Numbered from the stretch's first letter, positions 26,859 through 36,085 are shown. The stretch is DNA of 49,887 bases from an uncultured Colwellia sp. (GCA_913049915.1 CAJWZC010000017.1:1-49887); one strand, 5' to 3'. The notes: a model not told the origin generated them from the sequence alone. Translations and numbers: made by a program.

Positions 26859-27329
26859 ATGAGTATGGAATTAACGTACACCGAAAGATTGATGCCTGCA
26901 CATAAACGCATGGCACTCGTTGCCCATGATCATAAAAAAGCAGACTTAATTGCTTGGGCACAGAACCGAAGTGATGATTTAAAGTCTCATCATTTATTTG
27001 CGACAGGTACTACAGGGACTTTACTCAGTTCGGCTATTGGCTTACCGGTAAAGTGTTTTTTCTCAGGACCAATGGGCGGAGATCAACAGTTAGGCGCATT
27101 AATCGCAGAAGGTAAAATTGATGTAATGATCTTTTTTTGGGATCCGTTAGACGCGGTACCCCATGATCCGGATGTGAAAGCGTTGTTAAGATTAGCAGCA
27201 GTATGGAATATCCCTATAGCGACTAATAAATCTACGGCCAACTTTCTCATGGACTCAGCGCTAATGACTCAAGAAAGTACTATTGACATTCCAGACTATG
27301 CTGCTTATTTAGCTAATCGTACTAAGTAA
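26859..27329 (+). CDS. mgsA: Methylglyoxal synthase
   Basis: Converts dihydroxyacetone phosphate to methylglyoxal and phosphate, a bypass of lower glycolysis used when phosphate is short. It starts with ATG; an AAGGAA box precedes it. The frame has 156 residues against 152 in E. coli. Conserved blocks: [31 protein letters not shown] (with the catalytic Asp), [20 protein letters not shown] and NKSTANFL. It follows perM by 18 bases and may be co-transcribed with it. It is convergent with bcp. Confidence 0.96.
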   Translation: MSMELTYTERLMPAHKRMALVAHDHKKADLIAWAQNRSDDLKSHHLFATGTTGTLLSSAIGLPVKCFFSGPMGGDQQLGALIAEGKIDVMIFFWDPLDAVPHDPDVKALLRLAAVWNIPIATNKSTANFLMDSALMTQESTIDIPDYAAYLANRTK

Positions 27330-27390
27330 GTAATAGAGTAATAAGAAAAATTAGCTGAATAGTTATTTTCGATAATTTATAAAGTAAAAG

Positions 27391-27867
27391 CTAATGACTC
27401 AATTCATTTAAAACTGCTAAAACAACATCATGGTGTTCTTTAGTTTTAAATTTATTAAAAACATGACTGATTTTTCCATCAAAACCAATTAAAAAGCTTA
27501 AACGGTGAATACCATCGTATTCTTTGCCCATAAACTTTTTTAAACCCCAAACACCAAAGTCATCTGCTACTTGATGATCAACATCAGATAACAGTGAGAA
27601 ATTTAAACTATCACGTTCGCAAAACTTAGTGAGCCGTTTTACTTCATCAGGACTGATACCAAAAACAACCGTATTTAATGTTGTAAGTTCGGCCTTTATA
27701 TCGCGTAATCCTTGTGCCTGAACGGTACAACCCGGAGTCATAGCTTTAGGATAAAAATAGACAAGTACCTGCTTTTTACCTATGTAATCAGCTAATGAGA
27801 TTGATACATCATTTTCATTGTTTAGGGTAAATAGTGGTGCGGTATCACCAATGTTTAAAGTATTCAT
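27391..27867 (-). CDS. bcp: Thiol peroxidase Bcp (PrxQ-type peroxiredoxin)
   Basis: Thioredoxin-dependent peroxiredoxin that reduces hydrogen peroxide and organic peroxides in the cytoplasm. It has 158 residues. The peroxidatic Cys 47 sits in MTPGCTVQAQGLRD. In E. coli Bcp the resolving Cys is five residues later; here that position is Gln 52. Another Cys occurs at 83 (LTKFCERD), the position of the resolving Cys in PrxQ enzymes of the C47-C83 type (as I recall for Xylella), so disulfide chemistry is probably kept but moved. It lies downstream of gcvR with a 48-base gap, as in E. coli. Confidence 0.95.
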   Translation of the reverse strand: MNTLNIGDTAPLFTLNNENDVSISLADYIGKKQVLVYFYPKAMTPGCTVQAQGLRDIKAELTTLNTVVFGISPDEVKRLTKFCERDSLNFSLLSDVDHQVADDFGVWGLKKFMGKEYDGIHRLSFLIGFDGKISHVFNKFKTKEHHDVVLAVLNELSH

Positions 27868-27915
27868 AATAAAGTCACTTTTATTTGTTTATTTGAAAGA
27901 GATTATTTATGCTAG

Positions 27916-28443
27916 TTACAATAAGTTAGCATTTGCTTTTTTGATGAAACCTTGTACATCTGTTTGTTGACAAAGCTCTAGGAAGTCACGTTCTAGTTCA
28001 TCTATACTGATTTTTTCCGTTAGAGCAAACAATATGTTGGCGCTCATATGATTGGTTTTCGGATCGATTTCCGACTTTAACGAAGAGATATCTATTTTAC
28101 GCGTGGCAAAAAAGGCGGTCATTGATTTTAGAATGCCTGGTTGGTCTATACCAGAATATTCTGCTTGGTAATGTTTTACTAAGTCAAAAGTTCTATGGCC
28201 TGAAGTACGCTTCATCATAGTGATTAAATCTAAACTATGGGCTAGCTGTGGTATTCTAACTTCAATCTTATTAATCGCCCTGGTATCACCAGTAAGTAAC
28301 ATAATAAAAGTAAATTCAGATCCAAAAATAGCCATTCGACTGTCTAATATATTACATTCACATTCACTTGCTAATTTAGTTAATTCACTAACACAACCAG
28401 TTCGGTCTGATCCCATCGCTGTTAGTACTAAATACTTTGACAT
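27916..28443 (-). CDS. gcvR: Glycine cleavage system transcriptional repressor
   Basis: A 175-residue cytoplasmic protein made of two ACT domains (about 1-80 and 90-170). In E. coli GcvR binds GcvA in the absence of glycine and keeps the gcv operon off. Typical segments: YLVLTAMGSDRTGCVSELTKLA, NILDSRMAIFGSEFTFIMLL, GIDQPGILKSMTAFFATR. It has no DNA-binding domain, as expected. It forms a probable operon with bcp. Upstream it is divergent from bamC, where E. coli has dapA in between. Confidence 0.93.
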   Translation of the reverse strand: MSKYLVLTAMGSDRTGCVSELTKLASECECNILDSRMAIFGSEFTFIMLLTGDTRAINKIEVRIPQLAHSLDLITMMKRTSGHRTFDLVKHYQAEYSGIDQPGILKSMTAFFATRKIDISSLKSEIDPKTNHMSANILFALTEKISIDELERDFLELCQQTDVQGFIKKANANLL

Positions 28444-28660
28444 TCATTGCGCCTAAGTTGTCATGAAAGGCGCATTGTAACTGATCACGATTAAAGTTGG
28501 AATCATCTTACATTTTTGTGGTCATATAACTTGTGTTTGTAAAATCAGCCAAGTACCATGGGGCGCAATATTAGCCCTGTCTTATATTAAATTGTTTTTA
28601 GTATTTTTTAGTGAGCTTAGAGGGTTTTGACTATCAATAACCTAAGCCACAGGAGTTTTA

Positions 28661-29830
28661 ATGAGTTGTAGAGCATTTTATTTATCACTGTTAGCCTTGT
28701 CACTAACAGCTTGTGGATCTGTTAATAATAAACAAGCACAAGGTAGTTTTGATTATCAGCATAAGCCTGAAGCTAACGATCTCGTTATTCCAGCTAATTT
28801 GAATAAACCAAAACAGGCAAAAGACTTTTTCGTTACTAATAAGATAAACCATCAAGGTCCTGTCGGTAAGGATATGGATATTCGGGCACCATCTTTAGTT
28901 ATGCCAGTTGCTGCATCTTCACGTGTTGTTGATGAATCAAGTATCGCTATTATTTGGTTTGATAAGGTCTTGGAAGAAAAAGACTTATTAGAGTTTATTG
29001 AAAAAGTTGTTAAAGAACAATTGGCTGAAGATCAGATTAGCTTTAACTACATTGAGGAAGATATAGAAGTTACCTTAAGTAAAGTTATTGAAGGTGCTAC
29101 CAGTTTAAAAGAAACGAGTATTAAACGTGAAGGCATTACAACAGCCATCATTGAGTCTGATTGGTATCATAATGAAATTGATGTTGGTTGGATTTTTACT
29201 GATATTCAGTTCTCTAAGAGTTTACGTTTCCGTTACCAATTACTTGCTAAACCCCATGGTCGAAGTGTTTCATTGCGAGTTTCATTAGTAGATTTCATTA
29301 AAACAGATGATAAAGGTGGTAGTAAAACCATGGATCCTATTGATAAGCAACGCGCTGAAAAAGCGATGCTTAATGAATTAATAGCTGCCGTTGATTATAA
29401 CTATCGTGTTCAACAACGAGCAGATCGTTTAACTCGTGCTAATCAAAAGTTAGTAAAAATAGGCAAGAATATAGAAGAAGAACCTGCTTATGTAGTTGAA
29501 ATGGGCTTAGATGATTTATGGGGTAACATGCCATTATTCTTCGAAAAAAATGGCTTTACTATTACTGATCTTAACGAAGATAAAAAGATTTACTATGTAG
29601 ATTTCGTTCAACCAGATACCAGTATATGGGACAGTATTTGGGGTGATGATATACCAGTAGTCGATGTAAATGATGCTCATTATCAATTTTTATTAGCGCC
29701 GCTTGACGAACTTAATCATAAGACAGCGGTCACCATTTATAATTCTGTAGGTGAGCCATTGCCACTTGAAACATTAGAACGTATTTTCCCTGTAATTGAA
29801 AAAGGGTTATCGTTTAGAGATGTTTTCTAG
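28661..29830 (+). CDS. bamC: Outer membrane assembly lipoprotein BamC
   Basis: A lipoprotein component of the BAM complex that inserts beta-barrel proteins into the outer membrane. It has 389 residues. The lipobox is LTAC with Cys 18. The unstructured N-terminal segment after the Cys (about 25-75), which contacts BamD in E. coli, is followed by two helix-grip domains; EVGL-like helix YVVEMGLDDLWGNMP and YYVDFVQPD match the family. A clear AGGAG precedes the ATG. In E. coli dapA is directly upstream; here the gene is immediately divergent from gcvR, so it has its own promoter. A terminator follows. Confidence 0.9.
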   Translation: MSCRAFYLSLLALSLTACGSVNNKQAQGSFDYQHKPEANDLVIPANLNKPKQAKDFFVTNKINHQGPVGKDMDIRAPSLVMPVAASSRVVDESSIAIIWFDKVLEEKDLLEFIEKVVKEQLAEDQISFNYIEEDIEVTLSKVIEGATSLKETSIKREGITTAIIESDWYHNEIDVGWIFTDIQFSKSLRFRYQLLAKPHGRSVSLRVSLVDFIKTDDKGGSKTMDPIDKQRAEKAMLNELIAAVDYNYRVQQRADRLTRANQKLVKIGKNIEEEPAYVVEMGLDDLWGNMPLFFEKNGFTITDLNEDKKIYYVDFVQPDTSIWDSIWGDDIPVVDVNDAHYQFLLAPLDELNHKTAVTIYNSVGEPLPLETLERIFPVIEKGLSFRDVF

Positions 29831-29904
29831 CATTGTTTAAGTTAAATAGCTTATATAGTCAAACATCTTAATGTTTTTTGGTTATATAACTTTGTAGATA
29901 TAAA

Positions 29905-29927
29905 ATCTCCACTAGGTGGAGTTTTTT
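29905..29927 (+). terminator. Terminator after bamC
   Basis: CTCCAC-TAG-GTGGAG with flanking A and T runs ends in six T. It lies between bamC and the convergent small gene. Confidence 0.8.
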
Positions 29928-29938
29928 ATGTCTAGATA

Positions 29939-30136
29939 TTACTGTTTATTTTGCGGGGGTGTTTGAACAGATTTCATTTTATGAGTACTTTTATTTGTTC
30001 TGGGTAGTGTCTCTTCTCGGTCGTTTAAACTTTTTTTACGCATTCTTTGCTTTGAGCTCTTTTGAAATGTACTCAAATTTCCTATGATAATAACGACTGT
30101 TATTACTATCATAAAAATAGCTAACCAATTGTCCAT
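29939..30136 (-). CDS. Small single-span membrane protein, DUF2897-like
   Basis: A 65-residue protein with one N-terminal membrane helix (about residues 4-22, LAIFMIVITVVIIIGNL) and a basic, probably cytoplasmic tail rich in K, R, N and S. The pattern fits the DUF2897 family of short proteins found near dapE in Alteromonadales, but the low-complexity tail prevents a firm assignment. The function is unknown. It lies 50 bases downstream of the M15 peptidase gene and could be the last gene of its transcript. Confidence 0.65.
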   Translation of the reverse strand: MDNWLAIFMIVITVVIIIGNLSTFQKSSKQRMRKKSLNDREETLPRTNKSTHKMKSVQTPPQNKQ

Positions 30137-30186
30137 TGGGCTGCCTCTTGGTAAGTTAGTGAAGTTAAATTAGTATATTAAGATGA

Positions 30187-30900
30187 CTATTTTGGCAGTA
30201 TAACATTTGTTGGTGCATCACAAACATTGTTAATATAACGCTTTGCTAGGTCATCTATATTTTCAATAATGATATGTTTACCTAATATCGCACTGTTGTT
30301 GAGTGCCTCTACTAGCAATTCAACATCAAATGCTTGTTGATATTGTTGGGCTAATGGCAAGTAAGATAAGTGCCAAGGCTCTTCGGCAACCCCCCCTTGA
30401 AAGCGTGCATAGGGGAAATAAAAGCCAAACTGGTGTGCGTATTGACCAAGCCAAGCGGATAACTTTGCTAAAGGCCCTTGTTCACTGTATTCCCATGGCT
30501 CAAGTTGTAACTGATAATCTTTAGCTAATAAATTTGGCGCGTACACATCAATGTCGCAACCCCAATGATGTCGGCTTGCCCCAGGTAAGGCAGAATAAAG
30601 TAAAATGCTGTGAGCTAATTCAAGTGGAGATAAGTGTGCTAAAGATATAACGTGTCCTGCACTATTTTTAATCGATGTTTTCCCCAAAAACTTGTTATTC
30701 CATAACATAAGTTGTCGATCAAACGATCGAAATCCACTGGCAATTTTTAGTTCTATCGCATCGGCTTTAGCTGCGTTTACCAGAAGTTCAAAGGCGGCTT
30801 TCATCTCTTTATGAATGGCAACTCGTTCACTTACATAGTGCAAGTGAACGTCTGTTTGACCCAGTAATTGAGCGGGATTAATGTGATTGCTCGTTAGCAT
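30187..30900 (-). CDS. M15 family D-Ala-D-Ala carboxypeptidase (VanY-like)
   Basis: A 237-residue zinc peptidase of the M15B group, which trims the terminal D-Ala of peptidoglycan peptides. Zinc ligands are visible in SRHHWGCDIDVY (His and Asp) and EEPWHLSYLP (His, with the catalytic Glu). IASGFRSFDRQLMLWNNKF is the usual substrate-side segment. I see no signal peptide, so it may act in the cytoplasm on recycled peptides, or leave by an unusual route. It lies downstream of dapE with a 52-base gap, in keeping with a murein-related cluster. Confidence 0.85.
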   Translation of the reverse strand: MLTSNHINPAQLLGQTDVHLHYVSERVAIHKEMKAAFELLVNAAKADAIELKIASGFRSFDRQLMLWNNKFLGKTSIKNSAGHVISLAHLSPLELAHSILLYSALPGASRHHWGCDIDVYAPNLLAKDYQLQLEPWEYSEQGPLAKLSAWLGQYAHQFGFYFPYARFQGGVAEEPWHLSYLPLAQQYQQAFDVELLVEALNNSAILGKHIIIENIDDLAKRYINNVCDAPTNVILPK

Positions 30901-30952
30901 TGCAAAATCAACCCTTATGACTTATTAAATAGATGGTTAGCTAAAAAAAGAA

Positions 30953-32152
30953 CTAAGTAATTGTTTTATGCGTACATAAAACATTAACTAAACAATGATA
31001 GTAAATATCAACGAGTTTTTCTAAATCATCACAACAAACCGATTCATTTACTTGATGAATAGTTGCATTACAGGGTCCAAGTTCAATAACTTGTGCTCCA
31101 GTTGGCGCGATAAATCGACCATCTGAGGTACCACCTGACGTAGATAATTGAGTTTCTTTACCGGTAACTGTCAGTATTGCTTGGCTAACAGCATTTAAGA
31201 ATCCGTGCTCTGAGCCAACATGCTCAGTAATAAATGGCTTACCATTAAATGTCCACTTTATATCATAATCAAGTTGGTGTTTATCAAGGAGTGACTCTAC
31301 TTGCTTAACAATAATTTGGTCTGTTAATTCAGTGCTATAACGTAAATTAAATAAGGCATTTAGATGTCCAGGAACAACATTCGTTGCACCAGTACCAGCA
31401 CTAATATTAGAGAGTTGAAAGCTGGTAGCCGGGAAGTAATCATTACCCTGATCCCATTTTACTAGGCTTAACTCAGTTAATGCCGGCATAGCTAAGTGAA
31501 TAGGATTTTTGACATGCTCAGGATAGGCAACATGGCCTTGTTTTCCCTTAATATCTACTTCAGCTGAAATCGACCCGCGCCGACCATTTTTGACGACATC
31601 ACCAACTGAATTAGTACTTGAAGGCTCTCCAACAATACAGTAGGTGATTTTTTCATTACGCGCTTCTAAGGTATCAATCACTTTAGTGGTGCCATTGATA
31701 AATGGCCCTTCTTCATCACTTGTTATTAAATAGGTAATTGAACCTTGATGATCAGGGTGGTCTTGAACAAAGCGCTCTGTCGCGACTATCATTGCCGCCA
31801 GGCTACCCTTCATGTCCGAAGCACCGCGGCCATATAACATACCATCGATAATTGTAGGCTCAAATGGTGGCGTATTCCATAATTCGAGATTACCGGCAGG
31901 TACCACATCGGTGTGGCCAGCAAAACAAAACACTACATCGTTTTCTTTCTTGGTTTCAGTACTGTCACGACGAGACCAAAGATTTGTGGTATCAGCAAAA
32001 ATCATACTTTCATTAGTAAATCCCAGCTTTGCTAATCGCTGTACCATTAGTTTCTGACAACCAGCATCTTCAGGTGTAACTGAAGCTCTAGACATTAGAT
32101 CTATTGCTAATTCGATAACCGCGCTTTGATTTTTTTGTTCAATTTGACTCAC
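30953..32152 (-). CDS. dapE: Succinyl-diaminopimelate desuccinylase
   Basis: Di-zinc M20 family amidohydrolase that removes succinate from N-succinyl-L,L-diaminopimelate in the lysine and murein precursor pathway. It has 399 residues, slightly longer than E. coli DapE (375) at both ends. Motifs: [11 protein letters not shown] (zinc His and Asp), [27 protein letters not shown] (catalytic Glu pair), [12 protein letters not shown] and [11 protein letters not shown], with a His ligand in NATIHQVNE. It lies downstream of yffB as in E. coli, 66 bases apart. Confidence 0.95.
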   Translation of the reverse strand: MSQIEQKNQSAVIELAIDLMSRASVTPEDAGCQKLMVQRLAKLGFTNESMIFADTTNLWSRRDSTETKKENDVVFCFAGHTDVVPAGNLELWNTPPFEPTIIDGMLYGRGASDMKGSLAAMIVATERFVQDHPDHQGSITYLITSDEEGPFINGTTKVIDTLEARNEKITYCIVGEPSSTNSVGDVVKNGRRGSISAEVDIKGKQGHVAYPEHVKNPIHLAMPALTELSLVKWDQGNDYFPATSFQLSNISAGTGATNVVPGHLNALFNLRYSTELTDQIIVKQVESLLDKHQLDYDIKWTFNGKPFITEHVGSEHGFLNAVSQAILTVTGKETQLSTSGGTSDGRFIAPTGAQVIELGPCNATIHQVNESVCCDDLEKLVDIYYHCLVNVLCTHKTIT

Positions 32153-32218
32153 AAGTACTACCTTTACTTAATTTCAATGAAGTGTTTTTAGTGACGTATT
32201 TTCAATCAAAAAAATGAA

Positions 32219-32569
32219 TTATTTATTAGCGAAAAGAGTTTGGTACTGATCTACTTTAAAACCAAGGTTGAGTTCACCATTTAATGGCAATAGTGGTCTC
32301 TTAAGCAGTGTAGGTTGCTCAAGCACTGAGGCAAATATAACTTCATCTGTTAAGTTGTTTTTTATCTCATCAGGCAGGTTACGAAAGGTTGTACTGCGCT
32401 TATTTAATAATAAAGACCAATCACTTTGATTAATAAAGTCGGTTAATAATTCAGCGGTTAACGGTTGCGTTTTAAAGTCATAAAGCTGATGCGCTATGTC
32501 ATTGGCTTCAAGCCATTTAATAGCCTTTTTAACGGTATCGCAATTTTTTATGCCGTATAAGGTAATCAT
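32219..32569 (-). CDS. yffB: ArsC/Spx family protein YffB
   Basis: A 116-residue thioredoxin-fold protein of the ArsC/Spx group. The N-terminus MITLYGIKNCDTVKKAIKWL carries a single active-site Cys (residue 10), as in E. coli YffB, and KRPLLPLNGELNLGF matches the C-terminal end. The family is thought to be a glutathione-dependent thiol reductase, but a physiological substrate is not known. The order yffB-dapE is kept from E. coli. It is distinct from the YfgD-like ArsC protein at 22847. Confidence 0.88.
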   Translation of the reverse strand: MITLYGIKNCDTVKKAIKWLEANDIAHQLYDFKTQPLTAELLTDFINQSDWSLLLNKRSTTFRNLPDEIKNNLTDEVIFASVLEQPTLLKRPLLPLNGELNLGFKVDQYQTLFANK

Positions 32570-32751
32570 TTCTTAGCGCTTCTAATAGTTAATAATCAAG
32601 GCTTAATATAATACCAGAAACGATAGGCTATATCCGCTTTTCTTAAGATAGCAGAGTGTCAAACCGGCAGATATAGTATTTTAATTTAACATTTTCAACT
32701 TGTATTATTTTGGTCGTAAATTTATTGTTGAAATATGCAACATACTTTGAC

Positions 32752-33393
32752 TTAAATAGAATCTACCAAAGTGAGTTTTATAGCAATGATCATTAAGACA
32801 AAGCCCGACACTCTATTAATTTTCTGTTTTTGTTTATTGAAGTAAGGCAGAATTTTTGGGTGCGATAATAATAAAACAATACCGCTGTACCAGATGAAAT
32901 GTGCCAACATAATTATCAATCCATAAGTCATTTGTATTATTAAGGGTGTATCTATCGACACAACTTGGGTAAAAATGCTCAAGAAAAAGATAGATGTTTT
33001 AGGATTTAATATATTGCAAGTAAAGCCCAAACGTAATGCCTTAAAAGATGATATTTGCGCAGTTTTATTGTTTTGATCTTTATTTAAAAGCGTAGATGTT
33101 GTTAATAACTGCCAGGCAATATAAATAAGATATGTGGCACCTAAATATTTAATGGCCGTAAATAACCATGGTGAATTTGTAATAATTACCGCTAATCCTG
33201 CAATTGAATAACTGGCATGAATACAAACAGATAAACACATACCCAAGCTCATATATAAACCAGCTAAACGGCCATTATGGATACTGGTACGTGTCACCAT
33301 CACAAAGTCTGCTCCTGGTAACATAGCCATAAAAATAGCGATAGTACTTACCGCAATAATTTCTGCCATATAAGTATTTATTAGTACTTCCAT
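32752..33393 (-). CDS. LysE family amino acid exporter
   Basis: A 213-residue inner-membrane protein with about six hydrophobic segments, typical of the LysE/RhtB superfamily that exports amino acids. The family motif near the N-terminus is present (MLPGADFVMVTRTSI), followed by GLYMSLGMCLSV and LRLGFTCNILNPKTSIFFLSIF. The substrate cannot be told from sequence. It is divergent from a LysR regulator with a 114-base gap, a common arrangement in which the regulator controls the exporter. Confidence 0.9.
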   Translation of the reverse strand: MEVLINTYMAEIIAVSTIAIFMAMLPGADFVMVTRTSIHNGRLAGLYMSLGMCLSVCIHASYSIAGLAVIITNSPWLFTAIKYLGATYLIYIAWQLLTTSTLLNKDQNNKTAQISSFKALRLGFTCNILNPKTSIFFLSIFTQVVSIDTPLIIQMTYGLIIMLAHFIWYSGIVLLLSHPKILPYFNKQKQKINRVSGFVLMIIAIKLTLVDSI

Positions 33394-33507
33394 ATTTTCC
33401 TCTTATAATGTTAAATCTGCTTAAGCAAGCCACTTATTACTCTATAACTATGTTAATCTATGAAATATTTAAAACAATATAGATATTTGTAAAAGGACTT
33501 ATGCTTC

Positions 33508-34434
33508 ATGGACACAAATAAATTAATCCCTTTATTATCTGATATGGCTATTCTGGTTACTGTGGTTGAGCAGGGGAACTTTAGTAAAGCAGCAAGAAAA
33601 CTAGGGGTTACCCCCTCAGCAGTTAGTCGCCAAATCAGTCGATTAGAAGATGCTTTAGGTATCAAACTGTTACAGCGTACTACCAGACAACTGGCGTTAA
33701 CTGAGTCAGGTAAAATAACATTTGATTATTGCAAACAGATGGTTGAGTCTGCTGAAAAAGCTGTAAATGCCAGTCGTTCTGTAACATCGATGGCAAGTGG
33801 ATTATTGAGAGTGTCTGCACCAAAATCACTAGCGAATCAGGTATTGCGACCACTCTTTATTGAGTTTTTAAAATGCTATCCAGACATTCAGTTACATTTA
33901 AAAGTAACCGACCGTATTTTAGATCCCATTCATGACGGTGTTGATTTCTTAATTCATATTAATGACTATCCAATTGAAGCGTTGGTAAATGTTAAAATTG
34001 GTCGTGTTGAACAGGTATTATGTGCCAGTCCTGATTTCCTCGCGAACCATACTCTGCCAACACACCCCGATGATTTAAAATATTTACCGTGTATTTGCTT
34101 AGGCGAAAATATGATAGATAATCGTTGGCGATTTAGTAATAAAAATCAAAAAACAACCGTAGAAGTAACAGGACCGTATTTACTTAATCACAGTGAAATG
34201 CGTCGAGATGCCATTGAACAAGGCTTTGGTGTCGGTTCTTTACCCGATTACACCGCGCAAAAAGGGATTGAAGCGGGAAAACTCATTCCATTATTGAAAG
34301 ATTGGCATTTACAATGCAGTTACCACGGTGATATTTGTTTGCAGTATGTGCAAAGTAAATATATGCCTAATAAAAATCGAGTATTTATCGACTTTATTAA
34401 ACAAAAAGCATTAGAAATTCAGCAGGATTCGTAA
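33508..34434 (+). CDS. LysR family transcriptional regulator
   Basis: A 308-residue DNA-binding regulator. The winged helix-turn-helix is at about residues 15-75 (FSKAARKLGVTPSAVSRQIS, RTTRQLALTESG), and the effector-binding domain fills the rest. The subfamily resembles the CrgA/DsdC-like group with SGLLRVSAPKSLANQVLRP. It is divergent from the LysE-type exporter and probably controls it and itself; the effector is unknown. The ATG follows AAAGGACTT. A copy of a dispersed repeat lies downstream. Confidence 0.93.
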   Translation: MDTNKLIPLLSDMAILVTVVEQGNFSKAARKLGVTPSAVSRQISRLEDALGIKLLQRTTRQLALTESGKITFDYCKQMVESAEKAVNASRSVTSMASGLLRVSAPKSLANQVLRPLFIEFLKCYPDIQLHLKVTDRILDPIHDGVDFLIHINDYPIEALVNVKIGRVEQVLCASPDFLANHTLPTHPDDLKYLPCICLGENMIDNRWRFSNKNQKTTVEVTGPYLLNHSEMRRDAIEQGFGVGSLPDYTAQKGIEAGKLIPLLKDWHLQCSYHGDICLQYVQSKYMPNKNRVFIDFIKQKALEIQQDS

Positions 34435-35104
34435 GAAAGTCGTCGACTATACTTTTCTGATTAGTACCGTTCTATTGGCAAAAGCTAACGCAGTTCTGGT
34501 CATACTAAAAAGACTAACTATCGCTACATATAGCCGTTCCACTTGAATATGTAGGTTTTAGCTGGAGTTAGAAACGCCTTTAGGTAAGGCATTGATTGAA
34601 GAGAATAGTTATTCTATTGTCGAAATCAATAATGTAGTATAAAGCGTTTATAAACCAGCCCTTTGGAAAAAAATGAGCAAAACATACTCGTCGTTACATT
34701 TATTTTTAAGGACGCTACATTGATGTAGCTTATTAGAGAATGCAGGAGCACATTCTCCTGAATGACCCTTAACAAACAAATGTGTCTTAATTATAATTCA
34801 CTCAGTTTTCCTAAAACGAGCATCTTCAAGTAGAGCAGGTATGTAAAGCCTTGAGAAAAATATAGACTCTGTTATTCATCAGGCTATAAAAGCAACTGTC
34901 ACCACATTGGTAACGTCAGGAACAACACTCATCACAATATTAGTAATATGAATTTTGCATGAGAATTATTTGTAGGCTTTTCTATCGCTCTTTTTCTTAG
35001 GTTTTAGTCGGTAAGTTTTTATCTATTGCAATCTCCACCACTGTGTCTAACTTACTTAGCTTATCGGTTGACTATCATTAAAATAAAAAAGAATGGCTTT
35101 GTCA
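34435..35104. other. Gene-poor region with repeat copy C
   Basis: This 670-base gap lies between the LysR gene and the ACT-domain gene. About half of it is a full copy of the dispersed composite repeat. The remainder shows no ORF with recognisable features and no RNA gene that I can identify. Confidence 0.6.
34530..34850 (+). repeat. Dispersed composite repeat, copy C (longest)
   Basis: It begins near CCACTTGAATATGTAGG and ends near GCATCTTCAAGTAGAGC. These ends are imperfect inverted repeats of each other (CYACTTGAAKATG), as in small non-autonomous mobile elements. The hairpin module CTACATTGATGTAG plus GAGAATGCAGGAGCACATTCTC lies at about 34706-34775. The inner block TTGTCGAAATCAATAATGTA (34619-34638) is identical to copy A. 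Confidence 0.78.
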
Positions 35105-35485
35105 CTATATCACCAGATATTGGTTAGCGCGTAGTACTTTAACTGCTGTATTCATACATTCTTCTTTTACCAGAATGTAATCGGTGTCAAAGGTAGAAAT
35201 AGCAAATATACTAATTTTTTCATTTGCCAAGACCGTAGAGATATTCGATAAAATACCCGTCATAGTAAAAGCAAGCGGTCCAACTACCTCTAACGCTTGC
35301 CAGTTTAGCTCTACTTCATCACTATTAATAACAATGCTTTGCGGTAATACGATAGATATTTCGTCAAAAGTCTTAGCAATAAAATATATATTTGCGCTAA
35401 ATACTTCACCCGGAATAGTCGCACTCTTGGATAAACTGTGAATGGAGAATTGTTCGTTAATAAGTCTAAGCGTTAACTGTACCAT
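35105..35485 (-). CDS. ACT domain-containing protein
   Basis: A 126-residue cytoplasmic protein with two ACT-like halves; the C-terminal signature is IFAISTFDTDYILVKEE (about 96-112), typical of ACT_7 proteins thought to bind amino acids. There is no enzyme domain attached. The function and ligand are unknown. The ATG is at 35485. It is isolated, with long non-coding gaps on both sides, and does not belong to an obvious operon. Confidence 0.85.
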   Translation of the reverse strand: MVQLTLRLINEQFSIHSLSKSATIPGEVFSANIYFIAKTFDEISIVLPQSIVINSDEVELNWQALEVVGPLAFTMTGILSNISTVLANEKISIFAISTFDTDYILVKEECMNTAVKVLRANQYLVI

Positions 35486-36085
35486 TAATGTCCTTAAAGC
35501 TATTTATTTGATTAATACTCTTAGTATATTCCCATGACACTTAACACTGAATCCTAGGTGGTTATAGATATAACTATAGCACTAGTTAATTGTTGTGATG
35601 TTGAATGTGTTGAGATTATCATAGACTCGATCAATGGCTACGTATTAAAAATAGCTAGATTTAGGCCTAAGTTATCTAAAAGGTCTGTTTACGAAAGGTT
35701 TACTATGTTATTTATTGGAAAGGTTAATAGTTATCTTAGGATTTTCTATCCACAAAACCTGTGGATAGAATTGTGCGTAATGCGTTATTAACTGTATATG
35801 GATATGAAATTAAAGGAAAATTACGTCTGTACGTTTTTTGACTAGCTAGAGTTTAAATACTAATAAAGTGGATAAGTCATCAAAATACACTGTTGGGTAC
35901 TTTTATCTATGTAAGTAAAGTTTTAAGACGGTTAAACTTATCAAAAAATGTCTTTAACCGCTTTATTATTTAATTATGTGTAATAAAAAACCAAGGTTAT
36001 TACTTTGTTTCAACTAATAGATCCATACGATGCTACATTGTCGGCTGTATTGCCGTTAGCGCAATGGTATAAACAATGTCATCGA
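35486..36085. other. Intergenic region upstream of the ACT gene
   Basis: About 550 bases contain no gene I can support. A GTG frame at 35558-35791 lacks any known feature or ribosome-binding site. Two hairpins stand out: a perfect one at 35744-35770 and an 8-base stem CGGTTAAA / TTTAACCG at 35929-35960. The 3' tail of the decayed pta reading frame reaches to 36033. Confidence 0.5.
35744..35770. repeat. Perfect inverted repeat with DnaA-box-like arms
   Basis: TTCTATCCACA / TGTGGATAGAA is an 11-base perfect inverted repeat with a 5-base spacer. Each arm contains an 8-of-9 match to the DnaA box TTATCCACA. No T tract follows, so terminator function is unlikely. Confidence 0.6.

Noticed and set aside
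28443-28661. A dapA remnant in the gcvR-bamC gap
   Set aside because: I looked for DapA-like peptides on both strands and found none.
35558-35791. 77-codon GTG frame on the plus strand
   Set aside because: No ribosome-binding site, no recognisable feature, and it runs through a perfect inverted repeat; not supported as a gene.
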